DNA from: Edwardsiella hoshinae NBRC 105699 = ATCC 33379 | GTDB taxonomy: Bacteria > Pseudomonadota > Gammaproteobacteria > Enterobacterales > Enterobacteriaceae | Length of the DNA: 64,000 bases | Reading direction: 5' to 3' | Assembly (NCBI RefSeq): GCF_000474215.1 | Contig: NZ_BAUC01000017.1 | Location: forward strand, 1-64,000 | Shown: one piece after another, positions 9,029-19,794 of the stretch | How the letters are laid out: each line of letters starts with the position of its first letter | Numbering within the stretch: the first letter of the stretch is position 1 | The notes under the pieces: generated by a model | Database searches by the model: none | What the model was told of the DNA's origin: nothing | Seen by the model: only the letters and a program-made list of their open reading frames with translations | Program-made: the position numbers and the translations under genes

Positions 9029-10145
9029 CGGGTAGCACCACCTCCCAGCTTTCGACCCAGGTCACCGCCATCTTCTGATTGAGCGAGTGGTCCACATCGG
9101 GATCGTCTTCGTTAAAAAACTCGCTGACCATCACCATCTTGCCATTTTCGAGCTCGACGCTGGACTCCAAGGTCATCCCTTTGTAGTTGCGCTCGCGGAC
9201 ATAGCCGACAATGCCATCCACCTGCTCGCTGTCGCTGATCTCCTCGACGCGCAGATCCTCGGGGCGCAGCAGCACCTTGAGGCGATCGCCCGCGCCGACA
9301 TGCATCTCAGGATTCACGTAGATGTCACATTCGCGTCCCTCGACGTTGGCGCGTACCCGCTGTTCGTCGATGCGATGCAGCACGCTGGCGTCAAAGATAT
9401 TGATCTCACCGATGAAGCTGGCGACAAACAGGTTTTTCGGCTCCTCGTAGATCTCGCGCGGGGTGCCATCCTGCTCGATACGGCCGTCACGCATCACCAC
9501 GATGCGATCCGACATGGTCAGCGCCTCTTCCTGATCGTGGGTGACGAAGATAAAGGTGATACCCAGTTTGCGTTGCAGCGCCTTGAGTTCATTCTGCATC
9601 TGTTTGCGCAGTTTGTAGTCCAGCGCCGATAGGGACTCGTCCAGCAATAGCACGCGCGGCTTGTTGACCACCGCGCGGGCGATGGCTACGCGCTGTTGCT
9701 GACCGCCGGAGAGTTGGTGGGGGCGACGCTGGGCCATCTCATCCAGCTGTACCATGCGCAGGGCGTCCATAACGCGCGGGGCGATTTCATCGCGCGGCGT
9801 CTTCTGCATACGCAGACCGAAGGCCACATTCTCAAACACGGTCATGTGCGGGAAGAGCGCATAACTCTGGAAGACGGTGTTAACGTGACGCTGCTCGGCA
9901 GGCAGGTGGGTGATCTCCTCACCATCCAGTACCACCTGGCCGCTGTCGACCTCCTCTAAACCCGCGATCAGACGCAGCACCGTGGTCTTGCCACAGCCGG
10001 AGGGGCCAAGGATAGTCAAAAATTCACCATGATTAATGGTGAGATCGAGATCGTTGATGATCGCTTTGCCATCAAACGATTTACGGATTTGGGTCAGACA
10101 TACGACCGGAAGCGTTTGCGAGTCTACAGAGGAAGTCTCAGTCAT
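9012..10145 (-). CDS. potA: PotA, spermidine/putrescine import ATPase
   Basis: PotA is the cytoplasmic ATPase powering PotBC. The 377-residue product has Walker A GPSGCGKT at 47-54, the signature LSGGQQ at 145-150 and Walker B VLLLDE at 165-170. A C-terminal regulatory TOBE domain of about 130 residues follows, typical of PotA. It is the first gene of the minus-strand pot cluster and overlaps potB by 17 bases. The long gap to the divergent pepT should carry its promoter. Confidence 0.97.
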   Translation of the reverse strand: MTETSSVDSQTLPVVCLTQIRKSFDGKAIINDLDLTINHGEFLTILGPSGCGKTTVLRLIAGLEEVDSGQVVLDGEEITHLPAEQRHVNTVFQSYALFPHMTVFENVAFGLRMQKTPRDEIAPRVMDALRMVQLDEMAQRRPHQLSGGQQQRVAIARAVVNKPRVLLLDESLSALDYKLRKQMQNELKALQRKLGITFIFVTHDQEEALTMSDRIVVMRDGRIEQDGTPREIYEEPKNLFVASFIGEINIFDASVLHRIDEQRVRANVEGRECDIYVNPEMHVGAGDRLKVLLRPEDLRVEEISDSEQVDGIVGYVRERNYKGMTLESSVELENGKMVMVSEFFNEDDPDVDHSLNQKMAVTWVESWEVVLPDEEIA

Positions 10146-10718
10146 TTAGTGGTTACTCTATCCCGAGAGATGTTGCAGATAGAACCGCCGCTGAAAAAGA
10201 CTGCGTGAGCGGCGGAACGATCCCGTGCTCGAAACCAGCGGCGTCAATCAAATTTTTAGAGCGCGCATGATAGACCCTGTAGACAATAATTGAAAGCTAA
10301 CGTGGGCAGAATTCGCCACTTTCCTGTCAAAATCCCAGCACTTGGTCGACGCTCAGCGCCAAATTTGGCGTCAAAGTGCCATGGACACTCGCCGCTCGCT
10401 AGCCGACACCGGGTCGAGTCAAGGCCATCAGCGGCCTGCGCTTCCGCGAGCCGAGTGAGGCGTCACCGCGCGTTCCTCGGCGTCTGTGGCCTCAGTGGAT
10501 GAGGAGTGTGCGTAGTCGCTAATTCTCCCCAACCAGCCAAATGCCGGCTGTTTTAGTAGCGTTTGCCGGGAAAGGCGGCGGCATTTCGGGGCAATTCCCT
10601 GTCCGATCAGGTTTTTTCGCTGATAGGTAAAAGTAAAGATCGTTAAAAATGACCTGACGCAATATTCGGCCAAGAGCGGCTCCGCATAATGGGACGACAA
10701 TAATGGGGAAAATAGCAA
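10146..10718. other. Divergent potA/pepT intergenic region
   Basis: This 573-base region separates potA and pepT and should hold both promoters. A long-spaced inverted repeat (AAATGCCG near 10539, CGGCATTT near 10579) and a short CCTG/CAGG hairpin followed by TTTTTT near 10599-10619 lie in the pepT leader. The middle is GC-rich, and I see no convincing gene. Confidence 0.5.
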
Positions 10719-11954
10719 ATGAATAACTTACTTGATCGTTTTCTTAACTACGTCTCTTTTGACACACAGTCCAAGCCAGGCGTACGCCAGGTGCCGAGTA
10801 CCGAGGGCCAGCTGAAGCTGGCCCGCGTCTTACAGAGCGAGCTGACGGCGTTGGGGTTGGAGCAGGTGACGCTGAGCGAACATGGCTGTGTGATGGCGAC
10901 GCTGCCGGCGAACGTCGATTGGCCGGTGCCGACCATCGGTTTTATTGCGCATATGGATACCGCGCCCGACGCGAGCGGGAAGAACGTGAATCCGCAGATC
11001 GTGGAAAATTACCGCGGCGGCGACATTGCCCTCGGTGTCGGCGATGAGATCCTGTCGCCAGTGATGTTTCCGGTACTGCATCAGCTATTGGGGCAGACAC
11101 TGATCACCACCGATGGCAAGACGCTGTTAGGCGCCGATGACAAGTCGGGGATCGCCGAGATCATGACTGCGTTGGCCCGGCTTAAGCAAAGTGATGTGCC
11201 GCATGGAGAGATCCGTGTCGCCTTCACGCCGGACGAAGAGGTTGGCAAGGGGGCGCAATACTTTGACGTTGCCGCCTTCGACGCCGAATGGGCCTATACC
11301 GTCGACGGTGGCGGAGTGGGCGAGTTAGAGTGTGAAAACTTTAACGCCGCTTCGGTATCGATCAAGATCAGTGGTAACAATGTGCATCCGGGAAGCGCCA
11401 AAGGGGTGATGGTTAATGCCTTGGGCTTGGCTAACCGTATTCATGCGTTGCTGCCAGCGGCGGAAGTACCGGAGTTGACCGAGGGCTACGAAGGATTCTA
11501 CCACCTGGTCGCGATGAAAGGCAGCGTCGAGAAAGCCGAAATGCACTACATCGTGCGTGACTTCAGTCGCGAAGGCTTCGAAGCGCGTAAGAAGCGCATC
11601 ATGGATATCGCCAAGCAGGTCGGTCAGGGGTTGCATCCGGAGTGTTACATCGAAGTGACGCTGGACGATAGCTACTACAACATGCGCGACGAGGTGGCGA
11701 AGCACCCGCATATCGTTGCGCTGGCGCGCCAGGCGATGCGGGATCTGGACATCGAGCCGATCGAGCGGCCGATCCGTGGCGGTACCGATGGCGCCCAGCT
11801 CTCCTTCCGGGGGCTGCCTTGTCCGAACCTGTTCACCGGCGGCTATAACTTCCACGGTAAACATGAGTTCATCACCCTGGAGGGGATGGAGAAGGCGGTG
11901 GCGGTGATCATGCGTATCGCCGAGCTGACCGCCGAGCGTGCGCGTAACGCCTAA
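10719..11954 (+). CDS. pepT: Peptidase T (tripeptide aminopeptidase)
   Basis: PepT is a cytoplasmic M20-family zinc enzyme that removes the N-terminal residue from tripeptides. The 411-residue protein (E. coli 408) shows the metal site in order: His78 and Asp80 in HMDTAPD, Asp140 in GADDKSG, and the Glu pair 173-174 in PDEEVGKG. A lid domain follows and then the metal ligand region near GGTDGAQLS. The ATG at 10719 has GGGGAAAA about 7-12 bases upstream. In E. coli pepT also lies next to potABCD, divergently. Confidence 0.97.
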   Translation: MNNLLDRFLNYVSFDTQSKPGVRQVPSTEGQLKLARVLQSELTALGLEQVTLSEHGCVMATLPANVDWPVPTIGFIAHMDTAPDASGKNVNPQIVENYRGGDIALGVGDEILSPVMFPVLHQLLGQTLITTDGKTLLGADDKSGIAEIMTALARLKQSDVPHGEIRVAFTPDEEVGKGAQYFDVAAFDAEWAYTVDGGGVGELECENFNAASVSIKISGNNVHPGSAKGVMVNALGLANRIHALLPAAEVPELTEGYEGFYHLVAMKGSVEKAEMHYIVRDFSREGFEARKKRIMDIAKQVGQGLHPECYIEVTLDDSYYNMRDEVAKHPHIVALARQAMRDLDIEPIERPIRGGTDGAQLSFRGLPCPNLFTGGYNFHGKHEFITLEGMEKAVAVIMRIAELTAERARNA

Positions 11955-12011
11955 GCCTCCCCCGACCGCGCGGCGTGCCGGGCACGCTCGACGCCGTGCG
12001 GGATAGCCGAG

Positions 12012-12602
12012 TTAATGCGCCGGACGGAATAGCGGGGCCAGGTGTTCGCGATAGCGTGCCAGGTTGTGCTCGACGTCGGGCCGTTTGATCACGTCGCTAC
12101 ATAGGAAGGTCGGCAACGGGCGCATGCCAAGGAACTGGTTGGCCTTATGGAAGTGCAGGTAGACGCCATCGATGCCTTGACCGTGGAAGAACTGCGCGGG
12201 GTCGTCGAAGGCTTCTTGCGGCGCGTTCCAGGTCAGCGACAGCATATACTGCTTGCCTTGCAGCAAGCCGCCGGAGCCATATTTCTTGCTGGCGTCAGAG
12301 CGGGTGCGGCCATCGTTGCGATACAGGCGGCCGTGACCGGCGGTAAACACCTCATCCAGGTACTTTTTGACGATCCAGGGTTCTCCCATCCACCATCCCG
12401 GCATCTGATAAATAATGCAATCCGCCCACAGAATATTCTCCACCTCCTGTTCGATCTGGTAGCCCTGATCGATGGTGGTGGCACGCAATGTATGCCCCCA
12501 TGCGCCCAAGACTTCACAGGCGGTATCATGCAGGGTGGTGTTCAACTGGCCGTTGGAGTGGCCAAATTTTTTCATGCCATTAAGCAATAAAATGCGACTC
12601 AT
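12012..12602 (-). CDS. mdaB: MdaB, NADPH:quinone oxidoreductase
   Basis: MdaB is a flavodoxin-fold FAD enzyme that reduces quinones by two electrons, a cytoplasmic defence against redox-cycling compounds. The 196-residue protein has the family motifs NGMKKFGHSNGQLN at the start (FAD phosphate loop), WADCIIYQMPGWWMG in the middle and KYGSGGLLQGKQYMLS beyond. The ATG at 12602 gives an N-terminus matching MdaB (193 residues) and has GGAG 6 bases upstream. The frame stays open further upstream without similarity. No qseBC or similar partner lies beside it. Confidence 0.93.
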   Translation of the reverse strand: MSRILLLNGMKKFGHSNGQLNTTLHDTACEVLGAWGHTLRATTIDQGYQIEQEVENILWADCIIYQMPGWWMGEPWIVKKYLDEVFTAGHGRLYRNDGRTRSDASKKYGSGGLLQGKQYMLSLTWNAPQEAFDDPAQFFHGQGIDGVYLHFHKANQFLGMRPLPTFLCSDVIKRPDVEHNLARYREHLAPLFRPAH

Positions 12603-13227
12603 ATGAGACTCCGATAGTTCCGCTAGAGCGTTATATTTACCTGTTAGTGAAATTATCACCACGATGACTATATGAAAACCATTATGCTGGAGGCAGGGCA
12701 CAAAATGGGTTGTGATGTTTGGCCGCGTCTGTGCGTTGCTGCCGCGGCCAAGTCGGTCGATGCGTTAGATTTCACTAGGATGGCTGTGTAAAAAAACATA
12801 GCAGCGCGTTGCGTATCGATTCTGTGGCGCAGATCCGTCGTCAGTGCAAAATCGTGCATTGTAATCCTCTACGCTGTCCCCTCTAGTCTGTGATCGGGCG
12901 CAAGTGAGATTCATGCTCAATCTCCGGCAGGTGTTTTTTAATAATTTAAATATCAATTAATTATCCGATGTGGTCGCCAAACTAACGTCGTGTGCTACCA
13001 GATATCCTCGCCGTCACAGGGCGAGCGATAGCGTAATATCGCGTCGGGAGAAAATCATCGCTGCCAAGTGGCGTCTGGGGGGGCGTAAAGAGGGACTCTT
13101 TTCTACGCGGCTGTGCTAGCTTGATGCGGAGACGCACAATCAATTAGCGCGCCGCGCTGGGGCCTTCGCGCGGCGCCGTAGAAGAAAAATTGCGTATACG
13201 GTTAACCAGTCGACAGGGAGTCAGTCC
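12603..13227. other. Divergent mdaB/cyuP intergenic region
   Basis: The 625-base region between divergent genes contains an AT-rich tract near 12940-12965 and, close to the transporter, a strong hairpin at 13149-13176. Short open frames here have no ribosome-binding site or recognisable sequence, so I regard the region as regulatory. Confidence 0.5.
13149..13176 (+). repeat. Strong GC hairpin in the transporter leader
   Basis: GCGCCGCGC and GCGCGGCGC pair perfectly over 9 bp around a 10-base loop, ending about 50 bases before the start codon at 13228. It could be an attenuating or stabilising leader structure. No T-tract follows. Confidence 0.5.
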
Positions 13228-14532
13228 ATGAAGGGAAATACCATAGCGAGCGCACAGGCACTCGCCGCCGGGATGGATAACGCGCAGTGGCGCGCCGCCA
13301 CCCGGTTCGATCGTACTGATATCGCGTGGATCACCATGAGCATCGGGATGGCCATCGGGGCCGGGATCGTTTTTCTGCCGGTGCAGGTCGGGTTGATGGG
13401 GTTATGGGTCTTTCTGCTCTCGGCGCTGATCGGCTATCCGGCGATGTACCTGTTCCAGCGCTTGTTTATCAATACCTTGGCCGAGTCGGCAGCGTGTGAC
13501 GACTATCCCGGGGTGATCAGCGGTTATCTGGGGAAGAACTGGGGGATCACGCTGGGTATCCTCTATTTTATCATGTTGATCATCTGGGTGTTCGTCTACA
13601 CCTTGGCGATTACCAACGATAGCGCCTCCTACTTGCACACCTTTGAGGTGACGACCTCGCTACTGTCGCAGAACCCGCTGTATGGCCTGGGGTTGATCTG
13701 CCTCTTGGTGTTCATTGCCGCGGTAAGCGAGCGTCTGTTGTTCAGCCTTTCCGGGGTAATGGCGATCACCGTGCTGCTGGCGGTGAGCATGCTGGGCATC
13801 TTGATGGTGCCGCATTGGGATAGCGCCAACGTGGGGCCGTTGCCGCCGACGGGTGAGCTGATCAAGAACGCCATCATCACGCTGCCCTTTACCTTGACGT
13901 CGATCCTGTTCATTCAATCGCTGAGTCCGATGGTGATCGCCTACCGCGCCAAGAATGTCAGTATCGCCGTCGCCCGCTATAAGTCGCAACGGGCGATGAC
14001 CGTGGCCTTTGTGATCCTGTTCGTCATCGTCTTCTTCTATGCGCTGTCGTTTTCACTGGGCATGTCGCATGACAGCGCCGTTTCGGCGAGCCAACAGAAC
14101 ATTTCATCGCTGGCGATTACCGCACAGTATATCCCCGGAGCCTGGCTGACCGTCGTCGGCATCGTGATTAATCTGTTCGCCGTGGTGACCTCATTTTTCG
14201 GCGTATTTCTGGGGTTTCGCGAGGCTTGCATCGGCTTGGTGAACAATGCGTTATCGCGTTTTCGCCCGCAAGAGTCACTGGATCAGACCCTGATCCGCCG
14301 TGCGGTCACCGGCGCGATCATCCTCATGGCCTGGGGCGCGCAGGTCACCAATTTACCGATCCTCAGTTTTACCTCGGTTTGTAGCCCGATCTTCGGCCTG
14401 GTTGGCTGTCTGATCCCGGCGTATCTGGTGTATCGCGTACCGGCGTTGCATCGTCTGAAGACGCCGAGCCTGTGGCTGGTGGTCATCACCGGTATCCTGC
14501 TCTGTATCTCGCCGTTGTTGGCGTTTGCCTAA
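13228..14532 (+). CDS. cyuP: CyuP/YhaO (DlsT)-type cysteine/serine transporter (HAAAP family)
   Basis: This is a 434-residue inner-membrane carrier with about eleven hydrophobic segments. It matches E. coli YhaO (also called DlsT or CyuP, 443 residues) in the conserved blocks MSIGMAIGAGIVFLPVQVGL, FINTLAESAACDDYPGVISG and NAIITLPFTLTSILFIQ. YhaO imports L-cysteine and D-serine. The family also includes SdaC and TdcC, which are less alike. In E. coli it is paired with the cysteine desulfidase cyuA. Here no such gene is adjacent, so the substrate is inferred from similarity alone. The start has an AGGGAG 8 bases upstream. Confidence 0.82.
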   Translation: MKGNTIASAQALAAGMDNAQWRAATRFDRTDIAWITMSIGMAIGAGIVFLPVQVGLMGLWVFLLSALIGYPAMYLFQRLFINTLAESAACDDYPGVISGYLGKNWGITLGILYFIMLIIWVFVYTLAITNDSASYLHTFEVTTSLLSQNPLYGLGLICLLVFIAAVSERLLFSLSGVMAITVLLAVSMLGILMVPHWDSANVGPLPPTGELIKNAIITLPFTLTSILFIQSLSPMVIAYRAKNVSIAVARYKSQRAMTVAFVILFVIVFFYALSFSLGMSHDSAVSASQQNISSLAITAQYIPGAWLTVVGIVINLFAVVTSFFGVFLGFREACIGLVNNALSRFRPQESLDQTLIRRAVTGAIILMAWGAQVTNLPILSFTSVCSPIFGLVGCLIPAYLVYRVPALHRLKTPSLWLVVITGILLCISPLLAFA

Positions 14533-14544
14533 GCCTAATAACGC

Positions 14545-14572
14545 CATCGGGCAGCCGTAAGGCTGCCCGATG
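14545..14572. terminator. Hairpin between convergent cyuP and rnb
   Basis: CATCGGGCAGCC and GGCTGCCCGATG form a 12-bp perfect stem with a GTAA tetraloop, 12 bases after the transporter stop and facing the end of rnb. It is probably a shared terminator. Confidence 0.7.
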
Positions 14573-14600
14573 CGCGCGGAGGTAGAGCCCGAGTGCGTCG

Positions 14601-16544
14601 TTAGGCGCTGAATGGGCGTGCGATCAGGCTGCGGGTGTCGAGACGGACCTCGCTCAGCGTCACCGGCACGGTGTCCCCCTGGCGGAAGACGACTTCGCCT
14701 TTCACCTGGATGGTGCCGCTCTCTTGGCTACAGACCAGCTCGTCGCGGACCGCATGGATGAAGGAGGCGGGGACGAAGGCCACCGCGCCGTTCTCCAGCA
14801 GACGCACGCGCATGCCGCCACGGGAGATGTCGATGATCTCCGCCTGGAATGGCGTCGGAGCGTTCACCTTGTCCTTCAGGAAGCGGGCGTACAGCCAATC
14901 GCCGACGTCACGCTCAGCCAGGCGGTTCTGGCGACGGCGCTCGGCCAGTTGCAGCGTTAGCGCCGCATCCGGCCGCGTCGTCGGTTGGTTGGCGATCAAC
15001 GCCTTCAGCAGGCGATGGTTGACCATATCGCCATACTTACGGATCGGCGAGGTCCAGGTGGCGTAGGCCTCCAACCCTAGACCGAAGTGTGGCCCCGGTT
15101 CGGTACTGATCTCGGCGAAGGTTTGGAAGCGGCGGATACGGCTGTCCAGGAAGGTGCTCGGCAGCGAATCCAGGTGACGTCGCAGGGTGCAGAAGCCCTC
15201 CAAGGTCAGCAGCGCCTCGGCATTGGCGGCGACGTCGTTAGCAGCCAGCAGCGAGACCGCCTGTTCGACCAGCGCCGGATCGAAGCCGGTATGGGTGTTG
15301 TAGATGCCGAAGCCGAGCCGCTCGCGCAGTACCAGCGCCGCGCAGACGTTGGCGGTGATCATGCACTCTTCGACGATGCGGTTGGCGACGCGGCGCGGTT
15401 CGGCGACGATGTCGCGCACATCACCATTCTCGTCGAGGATGAAGCGGTAGTCGGGACGATCGCGGAACACCAGCGCATGCTGCTGGCGCCAGGCGGTACG
15501 GGCGTTGGCGACACGGTGCAGCAGGCGGATCTGCTCGGCGATTGTTTCATCGCTCGGTTGCCAATCGCCACATCCCTCCAGCCAGTCGGAAACTTGGTCG
15601 TAAACCAACTTGGCCTTGGATTCGATCCAACCGCTAAAGAAGCGGATGTCGTCGCGCAGGCTGCCGTCGCTGTCGATGGTCACTTCGCAGGCCAGCACCG
15701 GACGGCGTTGACCGGCGCGCAGCGAACACAGGTCATCCGACAGGTCGCGCGGCAGCATCGGAATGTTGAAGCCCGGCAGGTAGGTGGTGAAGGCACGCTG
15801 ACGCGCTTCGGCGTCCAGCGGGCAGTCGGCGCTGATGTAGGCGGTCGGATCGGCGATAGCGATGGTCAGTTTCAGGCTGCCGTCGGCGTTTTCCGCCACG
15901 TACAGCGCATCGTCCATATCTTCGGTGCTGGCGCTGTCGATGGTGACGAAAGGCAGGGCAGACAAATCCTCCCGCGCCAGCCCCTCATCCAGCATCTCGC
16001 CGGCTTGCCATTGCGGTGCCTGACGCGCCAGATCGTGGCGTGTCAACGTCACCCACCAGGGGGCGAAATGGTCATTACCGTCGGTGATGAAGGCGGTGAT
16101 TTCGGCGAAGAAGTTGCGATCGCCCTTCAGTGGGTGGCGGCGCATCTCGGCCAGTACCCAGTCGCCCTGTTGGAAATCGCGCTCCAGGCCGCGCGCCGGG
16201 CGGCAGCCGATGGCGTCTTTCAGCAATGGATGGTCGGGGATAATGGACAGGCGATCCTCGTTAGCCTTCTTCTGAACGCGGCCGACGAAACGGGTCAGGA
16301 ATGGCTCGATCAGCGCTTCCGGTTCGGCGATTTCACGCTCCTTATCCATCTGGACGGCGGCACGCACGCGGTCACCGTGCATGACCTTCTTCATCTGCGG
16401 CGGTGGAATGAAATAACTTTTCTGCGCGTCGACCTCCAGAAAGCCAAAGCCTTTGTCGGTCCCCTTGACCACGCCTTCTACGCGCGGGGTTTGCGAGTGA
16501 AGTTGCTGTTTTAGCTGGGCAAGCAGCGGGTTGTCCTGAAACAT
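14601..16544 (-). CDS. rnb: Exoribonuclease II
   Basis: RNase II degrades single-stranded RNA processively from the 3' end in the cytoplasm. The 647-residue product (E. coli 644) has cold-shock-type RNA-binding domains at the N-terminus, the RNB catalytic domain and a C-terminal S1 domain. The magnesium-binding aspartates in [11 protein letters not shown] fall at 203, 209, 211 and 212, two residues offset from E. coli. The ATG at 16544 gives [12 protein letters not shown] as in the family. The frame runs on upstream to 17132, but that part lies inside amn and is not conserved. Confidence 0.97.
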   Translation of the reverse strand: MFQDNPLLAQLKQQLHSQTPRVEGVVKGTDKGFGFLEVDAQKSYFIPPPQMKKVMHGDRVRAAVQMDKEREIAEPEALIEPFLTRFVGRVQKKANEDRLSIIPDHPLLKDAIGCRPARGLERDFQQGDWVLAEMRRHPLKGDRNFFAEITAFITDGNDHFAPWWVTLTRHDLARQAPQWQAGEMLDEGLAREDLSALPFVTIDSASTEDMDDALYVAENADGSLKLTIAIADPTAYISADCPLDAEARQRAFTTYLPGFNIPMLPRDLSDDLCSLRAGQRRPVLACEVTIDSDGSLRDDIRFFSGWIESKAKLVYDQVSDWLEGCGDWQPSDETIAEQIRLLHRVANARTAWRQQHALVFRDRPDYRFILDENGDVRDIVAEPRRVANRIVEECMITANVCAALVLRERLGFGIYNTHTGFDPALVEQAVSLLAANDVAANAEALLTLEGFCTLRRHLDSLPSTFLDSRIRRFQTFAEISTEPGPHFGLGLEAYATWTSPIRKYGDMVNHRLLKALIANQPTTRPDAALTLQLAERRRQNRLAERDVGDWLYARFLKDKVNAPTPFQAEIIDISRGGMRVRLLENGAVAFVPASFIHAVRDELVCSQESGTIQVKGEVVFRQGDTVPVTLSEVRLDTRSLIARPFSA

Positions 16545-16637
16545 AGTGTGAAATAGTGATTCCGGCTGATAAATGATCGTGACGACCAAAAAAGTGGTTG
16601 CCATTGTTACGCAAAGTGCCCTGCCGGGGCAAGCGTG

Positions 16638-16667
16638 GCCGGCGGCGGCATAATTCCCGCCGCCGGC
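16638..16667 (-). terminator. Hairpin after amn
   Basis: GCCGGCGGCGG and CCGCCGCCGGC form an 11-bp stem with an 8-base loop just downstream of the amn stop. There is no T-tract on the minus strand, so termination may be partial and rnb could receive read-through. Confidence 0.5.
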
Positions 16668-16671
16668 AGGG

Positions 16672-18132
16672 TTAGCGGAAAGGCGGCTCGTTAAAGGTGC
16701 GTAGTTTGCGCGAGTGCATACGATCGCCTTCGGCGCGTAGCAGATCCAGGGCGTAGATGCCGATCTGGAGGTGCTCGGAAATGGCCCCTTGGTAGAAGCG
16801 GTTGGCCTGGGCGGGCAGCTTGATCTCGCCGTGTAGTGGCTTGTCCGAGACGCACAACAGGGTGCCGTAGGGTACGCGGAAGCGATAGCCTTGTGCGGCG
16901 ATGGTGGCGCTTTCCATGTCGACCGCCACCGCTCGGCTGAGATTGAAACGGCGGGCGGAGGCGCTATAGCGCAGTTCCCAGTTACGATCGTCGGTGGTGA
17001 CCACCGTCCCGGTGCGTAGCCGTTGTTTGACCTGCTCGCCAGGCATGCCGCTGATCTGCTTAGTGGCATCATACAGTGCGCGTTGTACCTCGGCGATGCT
17101 GGGAATGGGGATATCCGGTGGCAGAACGGCATCCAGCACGTGATCGTCGCGCAGGTAGGCGTGGGCCAAGACGTAGTCGCCGATGATCTGGCTTTGGCGC
17201 AGCCCGCCGCAGTGGCCGATCATCAGCCAGGCATGGGGACGCAGCACCGCCAGGTGATCGCAAATGGTCTTGGCGTTGGCCGGCCCGACGCCGATGTTGA
17301 CCAGCGTGATGCCGTTCCCATCCTCTGCCATGAGATGGTAGGCCGGCATCTGGTGGTTTTTCCACGCCAGATCGGAGACGACCTGTTCGCTGTCGACGTT
17401 GTCGGCATCGATGTAGATCCCGCCAGCGCCGGAGAGCGCACAGTAGCCGCTGTTGGGGGCGGCGATCTGCCGGCAGGCCCAACGCACGAACTCATCGACA
17501 TAGCGGCTGTAGTTGGTAAAGAGGATATAGGGCTGCACATGCTCCGGCGGTGTGCCGGTATAGTGGCGCAGTCGCGCTAGGGAAAAGTCGGTACGCAGGG
17601 CATCGAAGTGGGATAACGGCGCATCCTGCCGCCCGAGCAGGGCTCCGTCGGCGGTCTCATCCCCGATGTGAGCGAGATCGGGAATGGGAAAGTGACGGGC
17701 CAGCGCCGCACTCATCATCCGATCGAGCGCGAGATCGGCGCCGTCGATCACATAGGGATAGGGGATCTCCTGTGCGGAGGGGCGCACCTCAATGCGCGCG
17801 CCATACTCGCGTACCAGCAGGGTCAGCTGTTCCAGCAGGTAGCTGCGGAATAGCTCCGGGCGGGTGATGGTGGTGACATAATGGCCGGGGTGGTTAAAGC
17901 GCCCATAGGCGCGGGTACGTTCGGCCGGCTGGCCTTCGCCGTCCCAGCTGACGTGCAGCGCCGGATAGACAAAGCCTCCGGCGGCCCGGGCCGCGTCATC
18001 GGGGATCTCGCCGCGTTCGATAAACGCGCTGATGGCTTCGCGTAGGGCGTAGACGGCGCCATCGTAGTAGGCGCTCAGGCGATTGATCGCCTGTTCGGGG
18101 GTTAGGGATGTCGTGTGATGGACTGAACTCAT
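16672..18132 (-). CDS. amn: AMP nucleosidase
   Basis: Amn cleaves AMP to adenine and ribose 5-phosphate in the cytoplasm, adjusting the adenylate pool. The 486-residue protein (E. coli 484) has an N-terminal regulatory domain and a C-terminal nucleoside phosphorylase-like catalytic domain. Conserved blocks include RFGRFxHPGHY-type sequence near residue 75, [25 protein letters not shown] and [15 protein letters not shown]. The ATG at 18132 has GGGAGAGG just upstream and matches the family start. The upstream extension to 18375 overlaps the divergent fabV start and is rejected. rnb lies 127 bases downstream. Confidence 0.96.
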   Translation of the reverse strand: MSSVHHTTSLTPEQAINRLSAYYDGAVYALREAISAFIERGEIPDDAARAAGGFVYPALHVSWDGEGQPAERTRAYGRFNHPGHYVTTITRPELFRSYLLEQLTLLVREYGARIEVRPSAQEIPYPYVIDGADLALDRMMSAALARHFPIPDLAHIGDETADGALLGRQDAPLSHFDALRTDFSLARLRHYTGTPPEHVQPYILFTNYSRYVDEFVRWACRQIAAPNSGYCALSGAGGIYIDADNVDSEQVVSDLAWKNHQMPAYHLMAEDGNGITLVNIGVGPANAKTICDHLAVLRPHAWLMIGHCGGLRQSQIIGDYVLAHAYLRDDHVLDAVLPPDIPIPSIAEVQRALYDATKQISGMPGEQVKQRLRTGTVVTTDDRNWELRYSASARRFNLSRAVAVDMESATIAAQGYRFRVPYGTLLCVSDKPLHGEIKLPAQANRFYQGAISEHLQIGIYALDLLRAEGDRMHSRKLRTFNEPPFR

Positions 18133-18327
18133 GGCCTCTCCCACTAAGCTGGTATAATGCGCCGGAGCGATCGCCGGCGTTCTTGCAAGCCTAGTCGAGA
18201 GCGGCGGCGGGGAAAAGGGGGGCATAGCGGACTTTTTCGCGGTTGGCAACACATCAGAGCACCCAATTGGGGTACAATGCGCTATCTTATGCCCTGATTT
18301 CATCCATAAAACGGATAACAGACATCT

Positions 18328-19521
18328 ATGATTATCAAACCTAAGGTTCGCGGTTTTATCTGCACCACTACCCATCCGGTTGGCTGTGAGGCCAACGTTC
18401 GCCGTCAGATCGCCTATACCCAGGCGAAGGGTCCGATCGAGAACGGTCCGAAGAAAGTGCTGGTGATCGGCGCCTCTACCGGTTATGGCTTGGCGTCACG
18501 TATCTCCGCAGCCTTCGGCGCCGGCGCCGCCACCATCGGTGTGTTCTTCGAGAAGCCGGGTACGGAAACCAAACCGGGCAGCGCGGGCTGGTATAACGCT
18601 GCCGCCTTCGATAAGGCCGCCAAAGAGGCTGGCCTGTACGCCAAGAGCATCAACGGCGATGCTTTTTCCAACGCCTGCCGCCAGCAGGTGATCGATCTGA
18701 TCAAGCAGGATCTGGGCCAGGTGGATCTGGTGGTTTACTCGCTGGCATCGCCGGTGCGCAAGCTGCCGGACAGCGGGGAGGTAGTCCGTTCCGCGCTGAA
18801 GCCGATCGGTGAGGTGTATACCACCACCGCCATCGACACCAACAAGGATCAGATCATCACCGCCAGCGTCGAGCCGGCCACGGAAGAAGAGATCCAGAAT
18901 ACCATCACCGTGATGGGCGGGCAGGATTGGGAACTGTGGATGGCCGCGCTGCGTGATGCCGGTGTATTGGCCGACGGGGCTAAATCCGTCGCCTACTCTT
19001 ACATCGGCACCGATCTGACTTGGCCGATCTACTGGCACGGTACCCTGGGGCGTGCGAAAGAAGATCTGGATCGTGCCGCTGCCGGCATTCGCGCCGATCT
19101 CGGCGCGCACGGCGGCACCGCTCATGTCGCCGTGCTCAAGTCGGTGGTCACTCAGGCGTCTAGCGCCATTCCAGTGATGCCGCTGTACATTTCCATGTCC
19201 TTCAAGATCATGAAAGAGAAGGGCATCCACGAAGGGTGCATGGAGCAGGTCGACCGCATGATGCGTACCCGTCTGTACGGCAGCGATCTGGCGTTGGACG
19301 AGCAAGCGCGTATCCGTATGGATGATTGGGAACTGCGCGACGATGTGCAGCAGGCCTGCCGCGATCTGTGGCCGTCCATCACCAGCGAGAACCTCTACCA
19401 ACTGACCGACTATGCCGGTTATAAAGAAGAGTTCCTGCGTCTGTTCGGGTTCGGCCTGGAGGGCGTGGACTACGAGGCGGAGGTGAACCCGGACGTGCAG
19501 TTCGATGTGATCTCGCTGTAA
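18328..19521 (+). CDS. fabV: FabV, enoyl-ACP (trans-2-enoyl-CoA) reductase [NADH]
   Basis: FabV reduces trans-2-enoyl-ACP in the last step of each fatty-acid elongation cycle. The 397-residue single-chain enzyme has the NAD-binding GASTGYG at 48-54 and the diagnostic catalytic pair Tyr235-x8-Lys244 ([10 protein letters not shown]), which separates FabV from FabI (Y-x6-K). FabV enzymes known from Vibrio, Pseudomonas and Yersinia resist triclosan. In E. coli fabI lies beside sapF, and here fabV occupies the equivalent neighbourhood. A clear T-rich terminator follows. Whether fabI exists elsewhere cannot be seen. Confidence 0.97.
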   Translation: MIIKPKVRGFICTTTHPVGCEANVRRQIAYTQAKGPIENGPKKVLVIGASTGYGLASRISAAFGAGAATIGVFFEKPGTETKPGSAGWYNAAAFDKAAKEAGLYAKSINGDAFSNACRQQVIDLIKQDLGQVDLVVYSLASPVRKLPDSGEVVRSALKPIGEVYTTTAIDTNKDQIITASVEPATEEEIQNTITVMGGQDWELWMAALRDAGVLADGAKSVAYSYIGTDLTWPIYWHGTLGRAKEDLDRAAAGIRADLGAHGGTAHVAVLKSVVTQASSAIPVMPLYISMSFKIMKEKGIHEGCMEQVDRMMRTRLYGSDLALDEQARIRMDDWELRDDVQQACRDLWPSITSENLYQLTDYAGYKEEFLRLFGFGLEGVDYEAEVNPDVQFDVISL

Positions 19522-19543
19522 CGACCGTACGACGTATGACCCG

Positions 19544-19581
19544 CCCTGGGGGAATCGGTGATTCCCCCAGGGTTTCTTTTT
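19544..19581 (+). terminator. Rho-independent terminator of fabV
   Basis: CCCTGGGGGAATC pairs perfectly with GATTCCCCCAGGG (13 bp, GGT loop), and TTTCTTTTT follows at 19573-19581. This is a textbook terminator 22 bases after the fabV stop. Confidence 0.92.
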
Positions 19582-19794
19582 GGCTTCTCGCCCCTGCTGG
19601 TGCACCTAGCGCCGATTCACCTTCTGTGATATGTCGCGCTTACGCACTGAACGCGTCACGGTTTTGCACCTCGCTCAGAGTAGGGTGCGTGCCATCTTGT
19701 GCCTCTCCGCTCGCCAGTTTCATGCATCCGGCAGCCGCCCGCGAACCACGCTGCGCTATCTATCGGGTGCCGCTATCGTCGCGCCCCGCGGGGA

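Noticed and set aside
13069-13084. GTGGCGTCTGGGG shared with positions near 151-163
   Set aside because: A match of about 14 bases between two places is expected by chance in a 64-kb window, and there is no further similarity.
15087-16514. 475-codon open frame on the plus strand opposite rnb
   Set aside because: It is antisense to the conserved RNase II gene, has no domain I recognise and is the kind of long shadow frame common in GC-rich DNA.
16545-17132. N-terminal extension of the rnb frame
   Set aside because: The extension lies within amn, is not conserved, and the ATG at 16544 gives the family N-terminus.
18496-19605. 369-codon open frame on the minus strand opposite fabV
   Set aside because: It is fully antisense to the well-conserved fabV and its histidine/arginine-rich translation looks like a shadow.
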